Origin: an uncultured Sulfolobales archaeon
Lineage (GTDB): Archaea; Thermoproteota; Thermoprotei_A; Sulfolobales; NBVN01
Direction: 5' to 3'
Length of the DNA: 64,000 bases
NCBI GenBank assembly: GCA_938073905.1
Contig: CALJEN010000004.1
Location: 1 to 64,000 of the forward strand
Position 1 is the stretch's first letter. Each line of letters starts with the position of its first letter. Below the pieces are notes generated by a model, which worked only from the letters and a program-made list of their open reading frames with translations, ran no database searches and was not told where the DNA came from. The translations under genes and the position numbers were made by a program. Shown in pieces: positions 38,952-47,172 of this stretch.

Positions 38952-40466
38952 CTAGGCCTCGGCTCTCCTCTCCCTGAGGAGCCTGTACGTGGGCGCCACG
39001 TTCTTGGGCAGGTTCCCGTACGCGGTATCGAGCCTCCCGACGGACGCGTTTCGGGGACTCCTCTTGACCTCCTCGGGGTTCTCGTAGGCCAGGCTCACGA
39101 TCTCTCTGTAGGCCTCCGCGAGGCGGTCCAGGTTCTCCTTCGTCTCGGTCTCAGTGACCTCGACCATGTGCGCCTCCGGGACGATGAGCGGGAAGAGTAT
39201 CGTCGGAGCGTGGATCCCCCTGTCGAGCAGTGCCTTCGCCACGTCCTCGGCCCCGACGCCGGTCTCCTTGTACAGCCTCTCGAAGCTCACGACGAACTCG
39301 TGCTTCCTCCACCTGCCGTGACCGTAGACCAGGTCCACTCCCGGCAGGCTCGAGACCTTCTTGAGCAGGTAGTTCGTGTTCAGGACGGACACCTCGGCCA
39401 CCTCTCTGATCGAGGGCCCGAGAGCGGCTATGTAGAGGAACGACTTCACCGCCGGGACCACGTTCCCGTAGAACCAGCTTATCCTGCCGATGGACTTGGG
39501 CACGTCGTACCTCAGGTAGTACTTCCGCCCGTCGTAGTCGACTATCGGGACGGGCATGTAGTCTACCAGAGAGCCCTTAGCGCACACGGCTCCGGCCCCC
39601 GGACCGCCGCCCCCGTGGGGCGCCGCGAACGTCTTGTGCAGGTTCAGGTGAGCCACGTCGAAGCCCATGTCGCCGGGTCTGGCGTAGCCGAGTATCCCGT
39701 TCAGGTTGGCACCGTCGTAGTAGAGCAGTCCCCCGGCTCCGCGGACCTCCCTGGCTATCTCGAGTATGTGCTCCTCGAAGAGCCCGAGGGTGTTGGGGTT
39801 CGTGAGCATTATGCCGGCCGTCCTCTTCCCGAGAGCGGCCCTAAGGGCCTCCAGGTCGGTGTTCCCCCTGGAGTCGGTGGGCACCTTGACCACCTTGAAG
39901 CCGGCCATGGCGGCGCTCGCCGGGTTGCTCCCGTGAGCGCTGTCGGGGATTATCATCTCATCCCTGTGGCCCTCGCCGGAGTCAACGTGGAACTTCCTGA
40001 TCATGAGGGCCCCGGCCAGCTCGCCAGCGGCTCCGGCGGGGGTCTGTATGGAGCACACGTCCATCCCGACGAGCTCGGCGAGCCACCTCTGGAGGGTGTA
40101 GATTATCTCCAGCAGTCCCTGGACTTCGTCCTCGTCTAGGTACGGGTGGGCCTCCGCTATCCTCCTATCGGCCGCCAGCTCCTCGCAGACCTTCGGGTTG
40201 TACTTCATCGTGCAGGAGCCGAGGGGGACGGGACCGAGGTCCACCCCGTAGGACATCTGGGAGAGCCTCGTGTAGTGCCTCACCACCTCGACCTCGCTCA
40301 GCGACGGGATGTCGAGGGAGGCCCTCTTCACTCTGTCCGGCAGCTTGAGGAGCAACCTCTCCGCGTGCTCCCTGAACTCCTCGTCCACCAGGGCCCCCTC
40401 CTTGGCGTCCGGGCTCACGTCGTAGACCAGAGGCTCGTCCCACCTGGCCTGCCTGAAGCCCCTCAC
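38952..40466 (-). CDS. gcvPB: Glycine dehydrogenase (decarboxylating) subunit 2
   Basis: PLP-dependent subunit of the split P-protein of the glycine cleavage system, which decarboxylates glycine and loads the lipoyl group of GcvH. Seen: QMSYGVDLGPVPLGSCTMKYNPK, SIQTPAGAAGELAGALMIRKFH, HGSNPASAAMAGF, and the PLP lysine in LNLHKTFAAPHGGGGPG. 504 residues. It overlaps subunit 1 by four bases (ATGA). GcvH, GcvT and the lipoyl enzymes are outside the window. Confidence 0.95.
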   Translation of the reverse strand: MRGFRQARWDEPLVYDVSPDAKEGALVDEEFREHAERLLLKLPDRVKRASLDIPSLSEVEVVRHYTRLSQMSYGVDLGPVPLGSCTMKYNPKVCEELAADRRIAEAHPYLDEDEVQGLLEIIYTLQRWLAELVGMDVCSIQTPAGAAGELAGALMIRKFHVDSGEGHRDEMIIPDSAHGSNPASAAMAGFKVVKVPTDSRGNTDLEALRAALGKRTAGIMLTNPNTLGLFEEHILEIAREVRGAGGLLYYDGANLNGILGYARPGDMGFDVAHLNLHKTFAAPHGGGGPGAGAVCAKGSLVDYMPVPIVDYDGRKYYLRYDVPKSIGRISWFYGNVVPAVKSFLYIAALGPSIREVAEVSVLNTNYLLKKVSSLPGVDLVYGHGRWRKHEFVVSFERLYKETGVGAEDVAKALLDRGIHAPTILFPLIVPEAHMVEVTETETKENLDRLAEAYREIVSLAYENPEEVKRSPRNASVGRLDTAYGNLPKNVAPTYRLLRERRAEA

Positions 40467-41848
40467 GGAGCGTCCACCCCCAGGAACTCTCTCACCAGAC
40501 CGGCGAGAGCCTCGATGTCCTCCCTAGAGTGGACTTCGGTAACGCAGACGAGCCCGCAGTCCCGGAGCTCTGGGTAGAACCTGCCCACGAGGGGCCCTAT
40601 GTAGACCCCGCGGTTCCTCAGGAAGTCGCGCAGGTCCCCGATCCTGGGGTGCCTGAAGAGGACCTCGCGCAGGTGGACCCCCTTCTCGAAATGGGGCTCG
40701 AGCCCGGCACTCCTCAACCTCTCCAGGAGGAACTCGGTCCTCCCCGCTATGGCCTCGCCGAGCTTCCTCAGCCCCCTGGAGCCCAGCAGGGTCAGGTGCA
40801 CGGCCGCCTTGACGGCCTCGAGGGATGAGTTCGTCGTTATGTTGGACGTGGCCCTCTCCCTCCTGATGTGCTGCTCCCTGGTCTGGAGCACCATGATGTA
40901 GCCCTCCTCCTCACCGTCGGCGGTCTTCGTGTAGCCTATCAGCCTCCCAGGCAGCTGCCTCAGCAGCCTCCCGTCCGGGTCTCTTATCCCCAGGATCCCG
41001 GCAGAGGGGCCTCCGAAGTTGAGGCCGCTCCCCACGGAGGACGTGTCCCCGACCACTACGTCGGCTCCGAGCTTCCCCGGGGCCTCGAGGACCCCGGTGA
41101 AGACGGGGTCTTCGTACACTATCACCAGAGACCCGCTCTCGTGGGCTACCCGCGAGACCTCCTCTAGGTCCTGCTCGACCACACCGAAGAAGTTCGGAGT
41201 CTGGACAACTACCGCTGCCGGCTGGAGCTTCCTCACGCGGTCTTCGAGGTCTCCCAGGTCGACCCTCCCAGTCTCCCCATCGTAGCCCGCGACGTCTACA
41301 GCTATGCCCACAGGCTCGGACCACGTCCTGACCACCTCGGCTATCTCCGGGTGCACGCTCCTGGAGAGCACGACGGAGCTCCTCCTGGTAACCCTCACGG
41401 CGAGCCTGACGGCCTCAGCCGTGGCCGTAGACCCGTTGTACACCGAGGCGTTGACCACGTCGACCCCGTAGAGGTCGGCCACCAGGCTCTGGTACTCGAA
41501 GAGCGCCTGGGTCAGCCCCTGGGTGACCTCCGGCTGGTAGGGCGTGTAGGCCGTGTAGAACTCCGACCTGCTGGCGATGTGCTTGACCACCGAGGGGACG
41601 TGGTGGAGGCACACGCCGCCACCGAGGAACGGGGGTAGCCTGTAGGCGTAGGAGTTCCTCTCCATGAGGTCGTTGAAGAGGCGGACCAGCTGGTACTCGG
41701 TGAGGGGTCTACCGTACCCGACTCTCGGGTCTCCGGATAGCAGGAGCTCTCCGGGTACGTCGCTGAAGAGCTCGAGGATCGAGGATACCCCGATCTCCCC
41801 CATCAGCCTCTCCTTGATGTAGGAATTGGGTATCCACGGGTGGGGCAC
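40463..41848 (-). CDS. gcvPA: Glycine dehydrogenase (decarboxylating) subunit 1
   Basis: Partner of subunit 2 in the split P-protein. Seen: the family start PHPWIPNSYIKERLMGEIGVSSILELFSDVP, LPPFLGGGVCLHHVPSVV, FYTAYTPYQPEVTQGLTQALFEYQ, VYNGSTATAEAVRLA, and GPSAGILGIRDPDGRLLRQLPGRLIG. This half has the fold but not the PLP lysine. 461 residues. First gene in the operon, with a promoter at 41877-41886. Confidence 0.95.
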   Translation of the reverse strand: MPHPWIPNSYIKERLMGEIGVSSILELFSDVPGELLLSGDPRVGYGRPLTEYQLVRLFNDLMERNSYAYRLPPFLGGGVCLHHVPSVVKHIASRSEFYTAYTPYQPEVTQGLTQALFEYQSLVADLYGVDVVNASVYNGSTATAEAVRLAVRVTRRSSVVLSRSVHPEIAEVVRTWSEPVGIAVDVAGYDGETGRVDLGDLEDRVRKLQPAAVVVQTPNFFGVVEQDLEEVSRVAHESGSLVIVYEDPVFTGVLEAPGKLGADVVVGDTSSVGSGLNFGGPSAGILGIRDPDGRLLRQLPGRLIGYTKTADGEEEGYIMVLQTREQHIRRERATSNITTNSSLEAVKAAVHLTLLGSRGLRKLGEAIAGRTEFLLERLRSAGLEPHFEKGVHLREVLFRHPRIGDLRDFLRNRGVYIGPLVGRFYPELRDCGLVCVTEVHSREDIEALAGLVREFLGVDAP

Positions 41849-41876
41849 TATGCCACCGGGACTGCAGCAGACCCAA

Positions 41877-41886
41877 GCTTAAAAGA
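41877..41886 (-). promoter_or_regulatory. TATA box of gcvPA-gcvPB
   Basis: Minus-strand atcttttaag, about 33 bases before the ATG at 41848. Confidence 0.55.
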
Positions 41887-41940
41887 TGCTGGGAGTAGTG
41901 GAGAGTCCCGGAGACGCCCGGTCTTGCCCCTCTCCTGACC

Positions 41941-42870
41941 CTAAGACCGCGCCCGCCCGGGCGCCACGTGCGGGTACAGTCCGGCCATGAACTCCAGCGC
42001 TATCTTGGCGGCCAGCATGGAGGTTATCATCGAGGGGTCGTAGGGTGGCGTGACCTCGACGAGGTCGAGAGCCACGAGCTTCCCGCTGGCGAGCTCGTAG
42101 AGGAGGTCGAGGAAGTCCGAGGGTGAGAGCCCGTCGGGCTCCGGAGTCGCCACCCCGGGAGCGTACGCCGGGTCGAAGACGTCCATATCGACCGAGAGGT
42201 ACACCTTACCGCAGCTGCCGACGAACTCCTGGAGCGAGGCGGCCAGGTGCCTGACACCCACCCTCTTGACGGACCTGGCGGTCGCGTAGCGCACTCCCGA
42301 GCTCTTCAGCTTCTCGTACTCCTCCCTGCTCACAGCTCTGATGCCGACGAGGTAGACGCTTTCCTTGTCCATGAAGTCCAGGAGCCTGCTGACGACGCAG
42401 GCGTGGCTGTACCTCGTGCCCGAGTACTCCGCCCTGAGGTCGGCGTGGGCGTCGAACACCAGCGCGCAGGTGCTCCTGCCGAGGGAATCCACGGCCGCCC
42501 TGAGCGTCCCGACGGTGAGCGTGTGCTCCCCTCCGAGGAATATGGGCACCCTGCCGCTCGCCAGCAGGTAGGCCGCGACCGTCCTCACCACCTCGAGAGC
42601 CCTCGCGACCCCCTCGTGAGGCAGCAGGACGTCTCCCTCGTCTACGTACAGGAAATCCTCGACGTCGACGTTGAACCTCATCGAGAAGTACTCCAGGTTC
42701 TGAGCCGCGACCCTGATGCTCAGCGGGGCCGCTCTGTACCCGGACCTGAAGGAGGACGTCATGTCGAGGGGGACACCGAGAATGCTGAAGGGAGTCCTAT
42801 CCCTCCTGCCGCTGACGCCGCCGAAGACGTAGGGGGAGCCGGTTATGAAGAGCTCGGCTTCGTTGCCCAA
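41941..42870 (-). CDS. speB: Agmatinase/arginase-family ureohydrolase
   Basis: Splits agmatine (to putrescine and urea) or a related guanidino compound. The binuclear manganese site is complete: GGEHTL, DAHADLR, and SVDMDVFDPAYAPGVATPEPDGLS with the final glutamate in LVEVTPPYD. 309 residues is the agmatinase length. The family start ILGVPLDMTSSFRSGYRAAPLSIR fits agmatinase more than arginase. Start TTG 42870 follows the promoter at 42901-42910. Substrate not proven from sequence; archaeal polyamine synthesis uses agmatine. Confidence 0.9.
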   Translation of the reverse strand: MGNEAELFITGSPYVFGGVSGRRDRTPFSILGVPLDMTSSFRSGYRAAPLSIRVAAQNLEYFSMRFNVDVEDFLYVDEGDVLLPHEGVARALEVVRTVAAYLLASGRVPIFLGGEHTLTVGTLRAAVDSLGRSTCALVFDAHADLRAEYSGTRYSHACVVSRLLDFMDKESVYLVGIRAVSREEYEKLKSSGVRYATARSVKRVGVRHLAASLQEFVGSCGKVYLSVDMDVFDPAYAPGVATPEPDGLSPSDFLDLLYELASGKLVALDLVEVTPPYDPSMITSMLAAKIALEFMAGLYPHVAPGRARS

Positions 42871-42900
42871 GCCGGCACCCGGTAACCACGAACCCCCATG

Positions 42901-42910
42901 CTTTTAAGTA
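42901..42910 (-). promoter_or_regulatory. TATA box of the agmatinase gene
   Basis: Minus-strand tacttaaaag, about 35 bases before TTG 42870. Confidence 0.55.
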
Positions 42911-42973
42911 GGACGAAGGCCCTCGAGCTCGCGTCCCCGTCGGGACCCCTCGGCAAGATTGATGGTGGGGGTC

Positions 42974-44182
42974 TCACTTCTTGTGTCCGGCGAGGGACTC
43001 CAGGTACACCCTCTTCACTAGGTCGCGGCTCGCGTCCACCGGGGCTAGATCTAGGAGGTATCTCATGGACTTGAGGGCCGAATCCGCGACCTTCTCCGCC
43101 ATCTCAGCTGTAAACCCGTAGTCCGCGAGGGACTCCCTGAAGCCCACTCTCTCCTGGAACCTCCGGAGGGCATCAGCGGCCCTCTCAGCATCCTCCGGAG
43201 ACGGGCTTAGCGACGGGTCGACGTGCTTTAGCAGCTCGTGGAGAGGTCCGGGAGAGCTGGCGTACAGAACCCTCACCGCGGCTGGCCCGAGAGCTGCTAG
43301 CCCCGCTCCGTGAGCTAGGGAGGCTTCAAGCCCGCTCAGAACGTGTTCGATGGCGTGGATAAAGTGGGTTCTCGAGTTGTCGACGCATATCCCGGAGAGG
43401 GCCGACGCGTAGAGCAGCCAGTACCTGGCCTCGAGGTTCTCGGGCTTCTCGACAGCCTCGGGCAGCCATCTCAATATCAGCCGAACAGATTCTTGAGCCA
43501 GAGTTCTAGTGAAAGGTGACGACGCTCTGCTGGTGGAAGACTCTAGAGCGTGGTAGAGCGCGTCTAGGGCTGTGTAGACGGTCTGGCTCCTCGGCAGGGT
43601 GGTGAGGTACCTCGGATCGTCCACGGCTATCGATGGGTAGATATAGTCGCTGGCTACGCTCACCTTCTCGCGAGTCTCGTCGACGGTAGCGACAGCGAAC
43701 CTGTCTACCTCGCTCCCAGTGCCGTGGGTCAGGTTGATTGCTGCTATCTTTAGCGCTCCGCACACGCTCCGTTCTCTCCTGAGATACTCCGCAGCTCTCC
43801 CGCCGCACGCTGCGACCGCAGACCCGAGCTTGGCGACGTCGATGACGCTGCCACCCCCGATAGCTATCACGGCCTCCGCACCGAATCTCCATATTCTCTC
43901 GGCAACCGCGTCCACCAGCGAGGCCGAGGGGTTGGGCACGACTCCGTCGTAGACCTCGTACTTGATGCCGTTGCGGTCCAGGTATCGGGATACTTCCCCC
44001 AGCGCACCGCTGATCCTCGCGGCACTCCTGCTTGTCACCACGTGGACCCTCTTGAATTCTGACAACCACCCCTCCAGCGCCGAAACTGAGCCAGGGCCGA
44101 AGTGTAGCACGGTCCTGCCGGACCTCAGGACGAACCTCCCGAGTTCCAAGCAGAGCACCGAGGCTCCTGGCTGTCTGCTCAA
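42974..44182 (-). CDS. Iron-containing (group III) alcohol dehydrogenase
   Basis: NAD(P)-dependent dehydrogenase of the Fe-ADH family. Seen: IAIGGGSVIDVAKLGSA (NAD binding), NLTHGTGSEVDRFAV, and the metal ligands in DALYHALES, FIHAIEHVLSG and AHGAGLA. 402 residues is normal. It could reduce an aldehyde or act on a polyol; glycerol-1-phosphate dehydrogenase is unlikely because its motifs differ. Codon use looks like its neighbours apart from somewhat more varied arginine and serine codons. Single minus-strand gene, divergent from pcna. Confidence 0.88.
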   Translation of the reverse strand: MSRQPGASVLCLELGRFVLRSGRTVLHFGPGSVSALEGWLSEFKRVHVVTSRSAARISGALGEVSRYLDRNGIKYEVYDGVVPNPSASLVDAVAERIWRFGAEAVIAIGGGSVIDVAKLGSAVAACGGRAAEYLRRERSVCGALKIAAINLTHGTGSEVDRFAVATVDETREKVSVASDYIYPSIAVDDPRYLTTLPRSQTVYTALDALYHALESSTSRASSPFTRTLAQESVRLILRWLPEAVEKPENLEARYWLLYASALSGICVDNSRTHFIHAIEHVLSGLEASLAHGAGLAALGPAAVRVLYASSPGPLHELLKHVDPSLSPSPEDAERAADALRRFQERVGFRESLADYGFTAEMAEKVADSALKSMRYLLDLAPVDASRDLVKRVYLESLAGHKK

Positions 44183-44252
44183 ATAACCCGCAGGTCAGCC
44201 CTCACACGGTTCGTCACGGATCGGCTCCGAAGAACCACATCATGCCCGCCTC

Positions 44253-44280
44253 CTTATATTTCCTGCCCGCACTTATATAG
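44253..44280 (+). promoter_or_regulatory. Two TATA-like boxes before the first pcna gene
   Basis: cttatattt (44253-44261) and cttatatag (44272-44280). The first is about 36 bases before ATG 44294 and is the better placed; the second would put the transcript start inside the gene and may instead act as a decoy or serve an alternative start. Confidence 0.5.
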
Positions 44281-44293
44281 TCCGGAAAGCGGC

Positions 44294-45037
44294 ATGCCGG
44301 GCGAATACGTAGTCAGCTTCGAGTACCCGTCGGCCAAGACCTTTGTCTCGCTGCTCAGGGCCGTCGGTGAGGTGGCGGACGAGATCCTCGCGAGGTTCTC
44401 CCCCGACGGCATGAGGGTCAGAGCCCTCGACCCGGCGAGGCTGTCTCTCATAGAGCTCGAGGTCCCCTCCTCCGCGTTCACGGCGTACGAGGTGAGGCAG
44501 AGGGACTTCAGCGTGGGGATGAACCTCGCCTCCCTCCTGAAGATGCTCCCCAAGCCCAAGAAGAGCGACGTGGTGAGGTTCTCGGCCGACGAGACGTTCT
44601 ATAGGGTGTCCATCGAGGGAGTTATGCCCAAGTCCTTCAGGTTCAGGTCTATAGAGGTCCCGGTCGAGGAGATCCCAGAGCTGAGCTTCGACTTCAAGGC
44701 CAGAGCGGTGCTCCCCTCCAGAGCCTTCAAGGAGGCCCTAGCGACCCTCGGGGGCTCAGGCGCAGTAGAGATAGAGGTGTCGTCGGCCGATTACGTGGTG
44801 CTGAGGGGTGGAGGCTCCGCGGTGAAGCTCTCCAGAGCGGCCGGCTCCGTGCTCGATGTAGAGCTCGAGGAGAGCGTCAGGTCTGCGTATGAGGAGAGCT
44901 ACTTGAGTAAGGCGGTTCCGCTGCTCGACCTGACCGACAGCCTAGAGCTCTCTCTGAGCACCTCTAGCCCCCTCAGCATGGTCTTCAGGATCCCCGGGGA
45001 CGTGCTGGTAAGATATATACTGGCCCCCCAAGCCTAG
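44294..45037 (+). CDS. pcn: DNA polymerase sliding clamp PCNA, first paralogue
   Basis: Ring-forming processivity factor for DNA polymerase. Seen: FVSLLRAVGEVADEILARFSPDGMRVRALDPARLSLIELEVPSSAF, the classical first-domain pattern, and the interdomain and C-terminal strands (VFRIPGDVLVRYILAPQA). 247 residues is normal. A clearly different paralogue lies at 55275. Crenarchaeal clamps are heterotrimers of different PCNAs; a third one would be elsewhere. Single gene with its own promoter. Confidence 0.95.
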   Translation: MPGEYVVSFEYPSAKTFVSLLRAVGEVADEILARFSPDGMRVRALDPARLSLIELEVPSSAFTAYEVRQRDFSVGMNLASLLKMLPKPKKSDVVRFSADETFYRVSIEGVMPKSFRFRSIEVPVEEIPELSFDFKARAVLPSRAFKEALATLGGSGAVEIEVSSADYVVLRGGGSAVKLSRAAGSVLDVELEESVRSAYEESYLSKAVPLLDLTDSLELSLSTSSPLSMVFRIPGDVLVRYILAPQA

Positions 45038-45042
45038 CGAAA

Positions 45043-45052
45043 GCTTTTATAC
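45043..45052 (+). promoter_or_regulatory. TATA box of the Lrp-type regulator gene
   Basis: gcttttatac, starting six bases after the pcna stop and about 34 bases before ATG 45082. Confidence 0.6.
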
Positions 45053-45081
45053 AGCACCATGGACAGGCTCTGGGAATCAGA

Positions 45082-45537
45082 ATGGGTGGCAAGATCCTGG
45101 ACGAAATAGACGTGAAGCTGCTGGAGATACTGCAGGAGAACGCCGACCTCACCTACGCGGAGATAGCCAAAATGGTCGGGGTTAGCCCCTCGACGGTCTA
45201 CGTGAGGGTGAAGAGACTCAAGGAGCAAGGGTACATACGAAAGATAGTAGCCGTGGTGAACCCCGAGCAGCTAGGCTACAGGCTGAGAGCCCTGGTGTTC
45301 ATGATGATAGACGTGAAGAAGTTCAACAAGGTAGTCGAAGCGCTGAGCTCCATACCTCAAGTCCGGGGTGTCTACGACGTCACCGGCGAGTGGAGCCTCG
45401 CCTGCGCTGTGCTGGTCAGAGACCACGGGGAACTATCCAGAGTGCTCGACCTGATAGGCTCGATAGACGGAGTCATGAACACTTCGACGCTGGTCGTCCT
45501 GAGAACGATCAAGGAGGACGACAAGGTGCTCCCTTGA
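45082..45537 (+). CDS. Lrp/AsnC-family transcriptional regulator
   Basis: Small DNA-binding regulator. N-terminal helix-turn-helix (DEIDVKLLEILQENADLTYAEIAKMVGVSPSTVYVRVKRLKEQGYI) followed by the RAM ligand-binding domain (VNPEQLGYRLRALVFMMIDV, VYDVTGEWSLACAVLVRDHGELS). 151 residues is normal. The effector is not predictable. It is coupled to the next gene by a TTGA overlap. ATG 45082. Confidence 0.94.
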   Translation: MGGKILDEIDVKLLEILQENADLTYAEIAKMVGVSPSTVYVRVKRLKEQGYIRKIVAVVNPEQLGYRLRALVFMMIDVKKFNKVVEALSSIPQVRGVYDVTGEWSLACAVLVRDHGELSRVLDLIGSIDGVMNTSTLVVLRTIKEDDKVLP

Positions 45538-46046
45538 AGCCGAGGTATGGGTACGGCTTCTTCAGCGTCGATCCCACTGGAGAGTTCAGGCAGAAGATCC
45601 TGTTCTTCTACTGGGACCCGGACGAGGAGCTCCACCGCTCCACCTCAACCCCCTCGGGGATGAGACAGGAGCTCGAGACCATGAGGAGGAACATGCAGGC
45701 CTACGTGGACTCGGAGAGGATCCTGGTCAACGGGAGGGTGGTCAGAGCTAGGGTAGTCCACGTCGGCGTGGGCTACCTCTCCTCGACTAAGAGGCCGTAC
45801 GTCGAGTTCCTCATAACCTTCAGGGGGGACTTCGTGAAGGGGGCTAACTCGTACGAGAACCACTACGAGAGGGAGAGGGTGGGCTACGATTACAGGGTCG
45901 TGTGGGCCTTTCCCGAGGGCTTCAAGATAGTTAGAGCGGAGCTGGGGCTCCCCTACGAGCTCGTGGACGACAGGATCTTGGTTCTCGACGTCAGGAAGGG
46001 CTACGAGATCCCGGGCTACGAGCTCATAGAGTTCCTCGCTCCCTAG
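45534..46046 (+). CDS. Unknown 170-residue protein coupled to an Lrp-type regulator
   Basis: The track line 45390-46046 reads too far upstream; the real start is probably TTG 45534, which overlaps the regulator stop. The protein begins PRYGYGFFSVDPTGEFRQKILFFYWDPDEEL and is strand-rich with many aromatic residues (VEFLITFRGDFVKG, YDYRVVWAFPEGFKIV). No membrane segment and no family recognised. It is compact and well formed, so a genuine conserved protein is likely. Its 3' end overlaps the primase gene by 23 bases tail to tail. Confidence 0.7.
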   Translation: MKPRYGYGFFSVDPTGEFRQKILFFYWDPDEELHRSTSTPSGMRQELETMRRNMQAYVDSERILVNGRVVRARVVHVGVGYLSSTKRPYVEFLITFRGDFVKGANSYENHYERERVGYDYRVVWAFPEGFKIVRAELGLPYELVDDRILVLDVRKGYEIPGYELIEFLAP

Positions 46047-47133
46047 CCGCTCTCTTATAGTATTGCAGTGGGCTCCCGGTACCGCACTCGGCCACGCAGA
46101 GCCCCAGGGACTTCATCTTGGCGCAGCTGTAGACCAGGTACCTCCTCCTGCTTCCGCGCTGACCAGCCAGGTGCTCTACCTGGTACCTGGCCACCTTCTC
46201 GTCGAAGTCGGGCGACGTCCTGAACGCGTCCACCACCTCGTCGACGCTGTAGCCTACGGAGAGCATGAACGTCGCCAGCGCGAAGCGCTGGTGGTGGCTC
46301 AGGTGCTCCCCCCTGGAGAGCAGTTCCCTGAGCCTGCCTACACACGGGGGGAAGGCCTTCTCGACCTTCTCGGGCGCGGGCCTCTCCCCCCTCTCCACTA
46401 TCTCCCTCGGCACCAGGGACACCACCTCGCTTAGGACGTCCCTGAGCGCCTCGCCCACGAACTCGGCCGAGAACGCTCTACCGTACTCGAGCACTCTCCT
46501 CTTCACGGCCTCCTCGGCGAGCCTAGACACGTCCCTCTTGCTCAAGAAGACGTAGCCCCCGAGCACGAGTCTGTTGACGAGCTTCCACTCGGGCTCTGTG
46601 AAGAGCTTCTCGGCACACCTAAGGTACGCGGGGACCCTCATCCTGTAGGGAAGGCAGGCTATCACCTCTTCCGACCCCCGCCTGCCCAAGACCACCCTGT
46701 GGCCGCACCCGTCCTCTCCCCCCGCGTACTCGACCTCGATGCCCATCGCGCCCAGCAGCCTCGCCACCTCCTCCTCCCCCTCCTTCGCAATCTCGTGCGC
46801 GACCCTCTTGCCCTCGTGGTCGGCCAGCCTCCTCAGCAGCCAGCTGTGCGCATGCTGGGCCAGTGCTACGGCCAGGTAGAAGCTGGAGAGCTCCACCAAG
46901 GGGTCGCTGGTCGGTACGTACTTAGACCTCCTCACGGCGTGCTCCAGCCTGAGCACGGCCCTGTCAGCGAAGCTCTTCATGTAATCTACCAGCTCGGAGA
47001 CGCTCAGCGCTCTCCCGACCAGGATCTCGGGCAGGCTCTCCAAGCCCGCCAGGACTGGGTACTTGGAGTAAACGGGGTAGAGAGAGCCCCCCAACGGCCC
47101 TACCTCGCCTCTCACGCCGTCCACTATTCGCAT
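46024..47133 (-). CDS. priL: DNA primase large subunit PriL
   Basis: Regulatory subunit of the archaeal/eukaryotic-type primase, which makes RNA primers with PriS. The C-terminal FeS domain shows the [4Fe-4S] cysteines: PPCVGRLRELL, then YSCAKMKSLGLC and AEC, and the family helix HLSHHQRFALATFMLSVGYSVDEV. About 370 residues. Start choice: the track uses GTG 47142, but a TATA-like actttttagc on this strand spans 47143-47152, so ATG 47133 or GTG 47124 is more likely. PriS is not in the window. Confidence 0.93.
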   Translation of the reverse strand: MRIVDGVRGEVGPLGGSLYPVYSKYPVLAGLESLPEILVGRALSVSELVDYMKSFADRAVLRLEHAVRRSKYVPTSDPLVELSSFYLAVALAQHAHSWLLRRLADHEGKRVAHEIAKEGEEEVARLLGAMGIEVEYAGGEDGCGHRVVLGRRGSEEVIACLPYRMRVPAYLRCAEKLFTEPEWKLVNRLVLGGYVFLSKRDVSRLAEEAVKRRVLEYGRAFSAEFVGEALRDVLSEVVSLVPREIVERGERPAPEKVEKAFPPCVGRLRELLSRGEHLSHHQRFALATFMLSVGYSVDEVVDAFRTSPDFDEKVARYQVEHLAGQRGSRRRYLVYSCAKMKSLGLCVAECGTGSPLQYYKRAARERGTL

Positions 47134-47142
47134 TATAAGCAC

Positions 47143-47152
47143 GCTAAAAAGT
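47143..47152 (+). promoter_or_regulatory. TATA box between metG and priL, possibly shared
   Basis: gctaaaaagt lies about 26 bases before GTG 47173 of metG. Its reverse (actttttagc) could direct priL if that gene starts at GTG 47124. Confidence 0.45.
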
Positions 47153-47172
47153 CCGGGTTAGAAGAGCCCTAG

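Noticed and set aside
42974-44182. Glycerol-1-phosphate dehydrogenase (archaeal lipid)
   Set aside because: The motifs (THGTGSE, DALYHALES, FIHAIEH) are of general Fe-type alcohol dehydrogenases.
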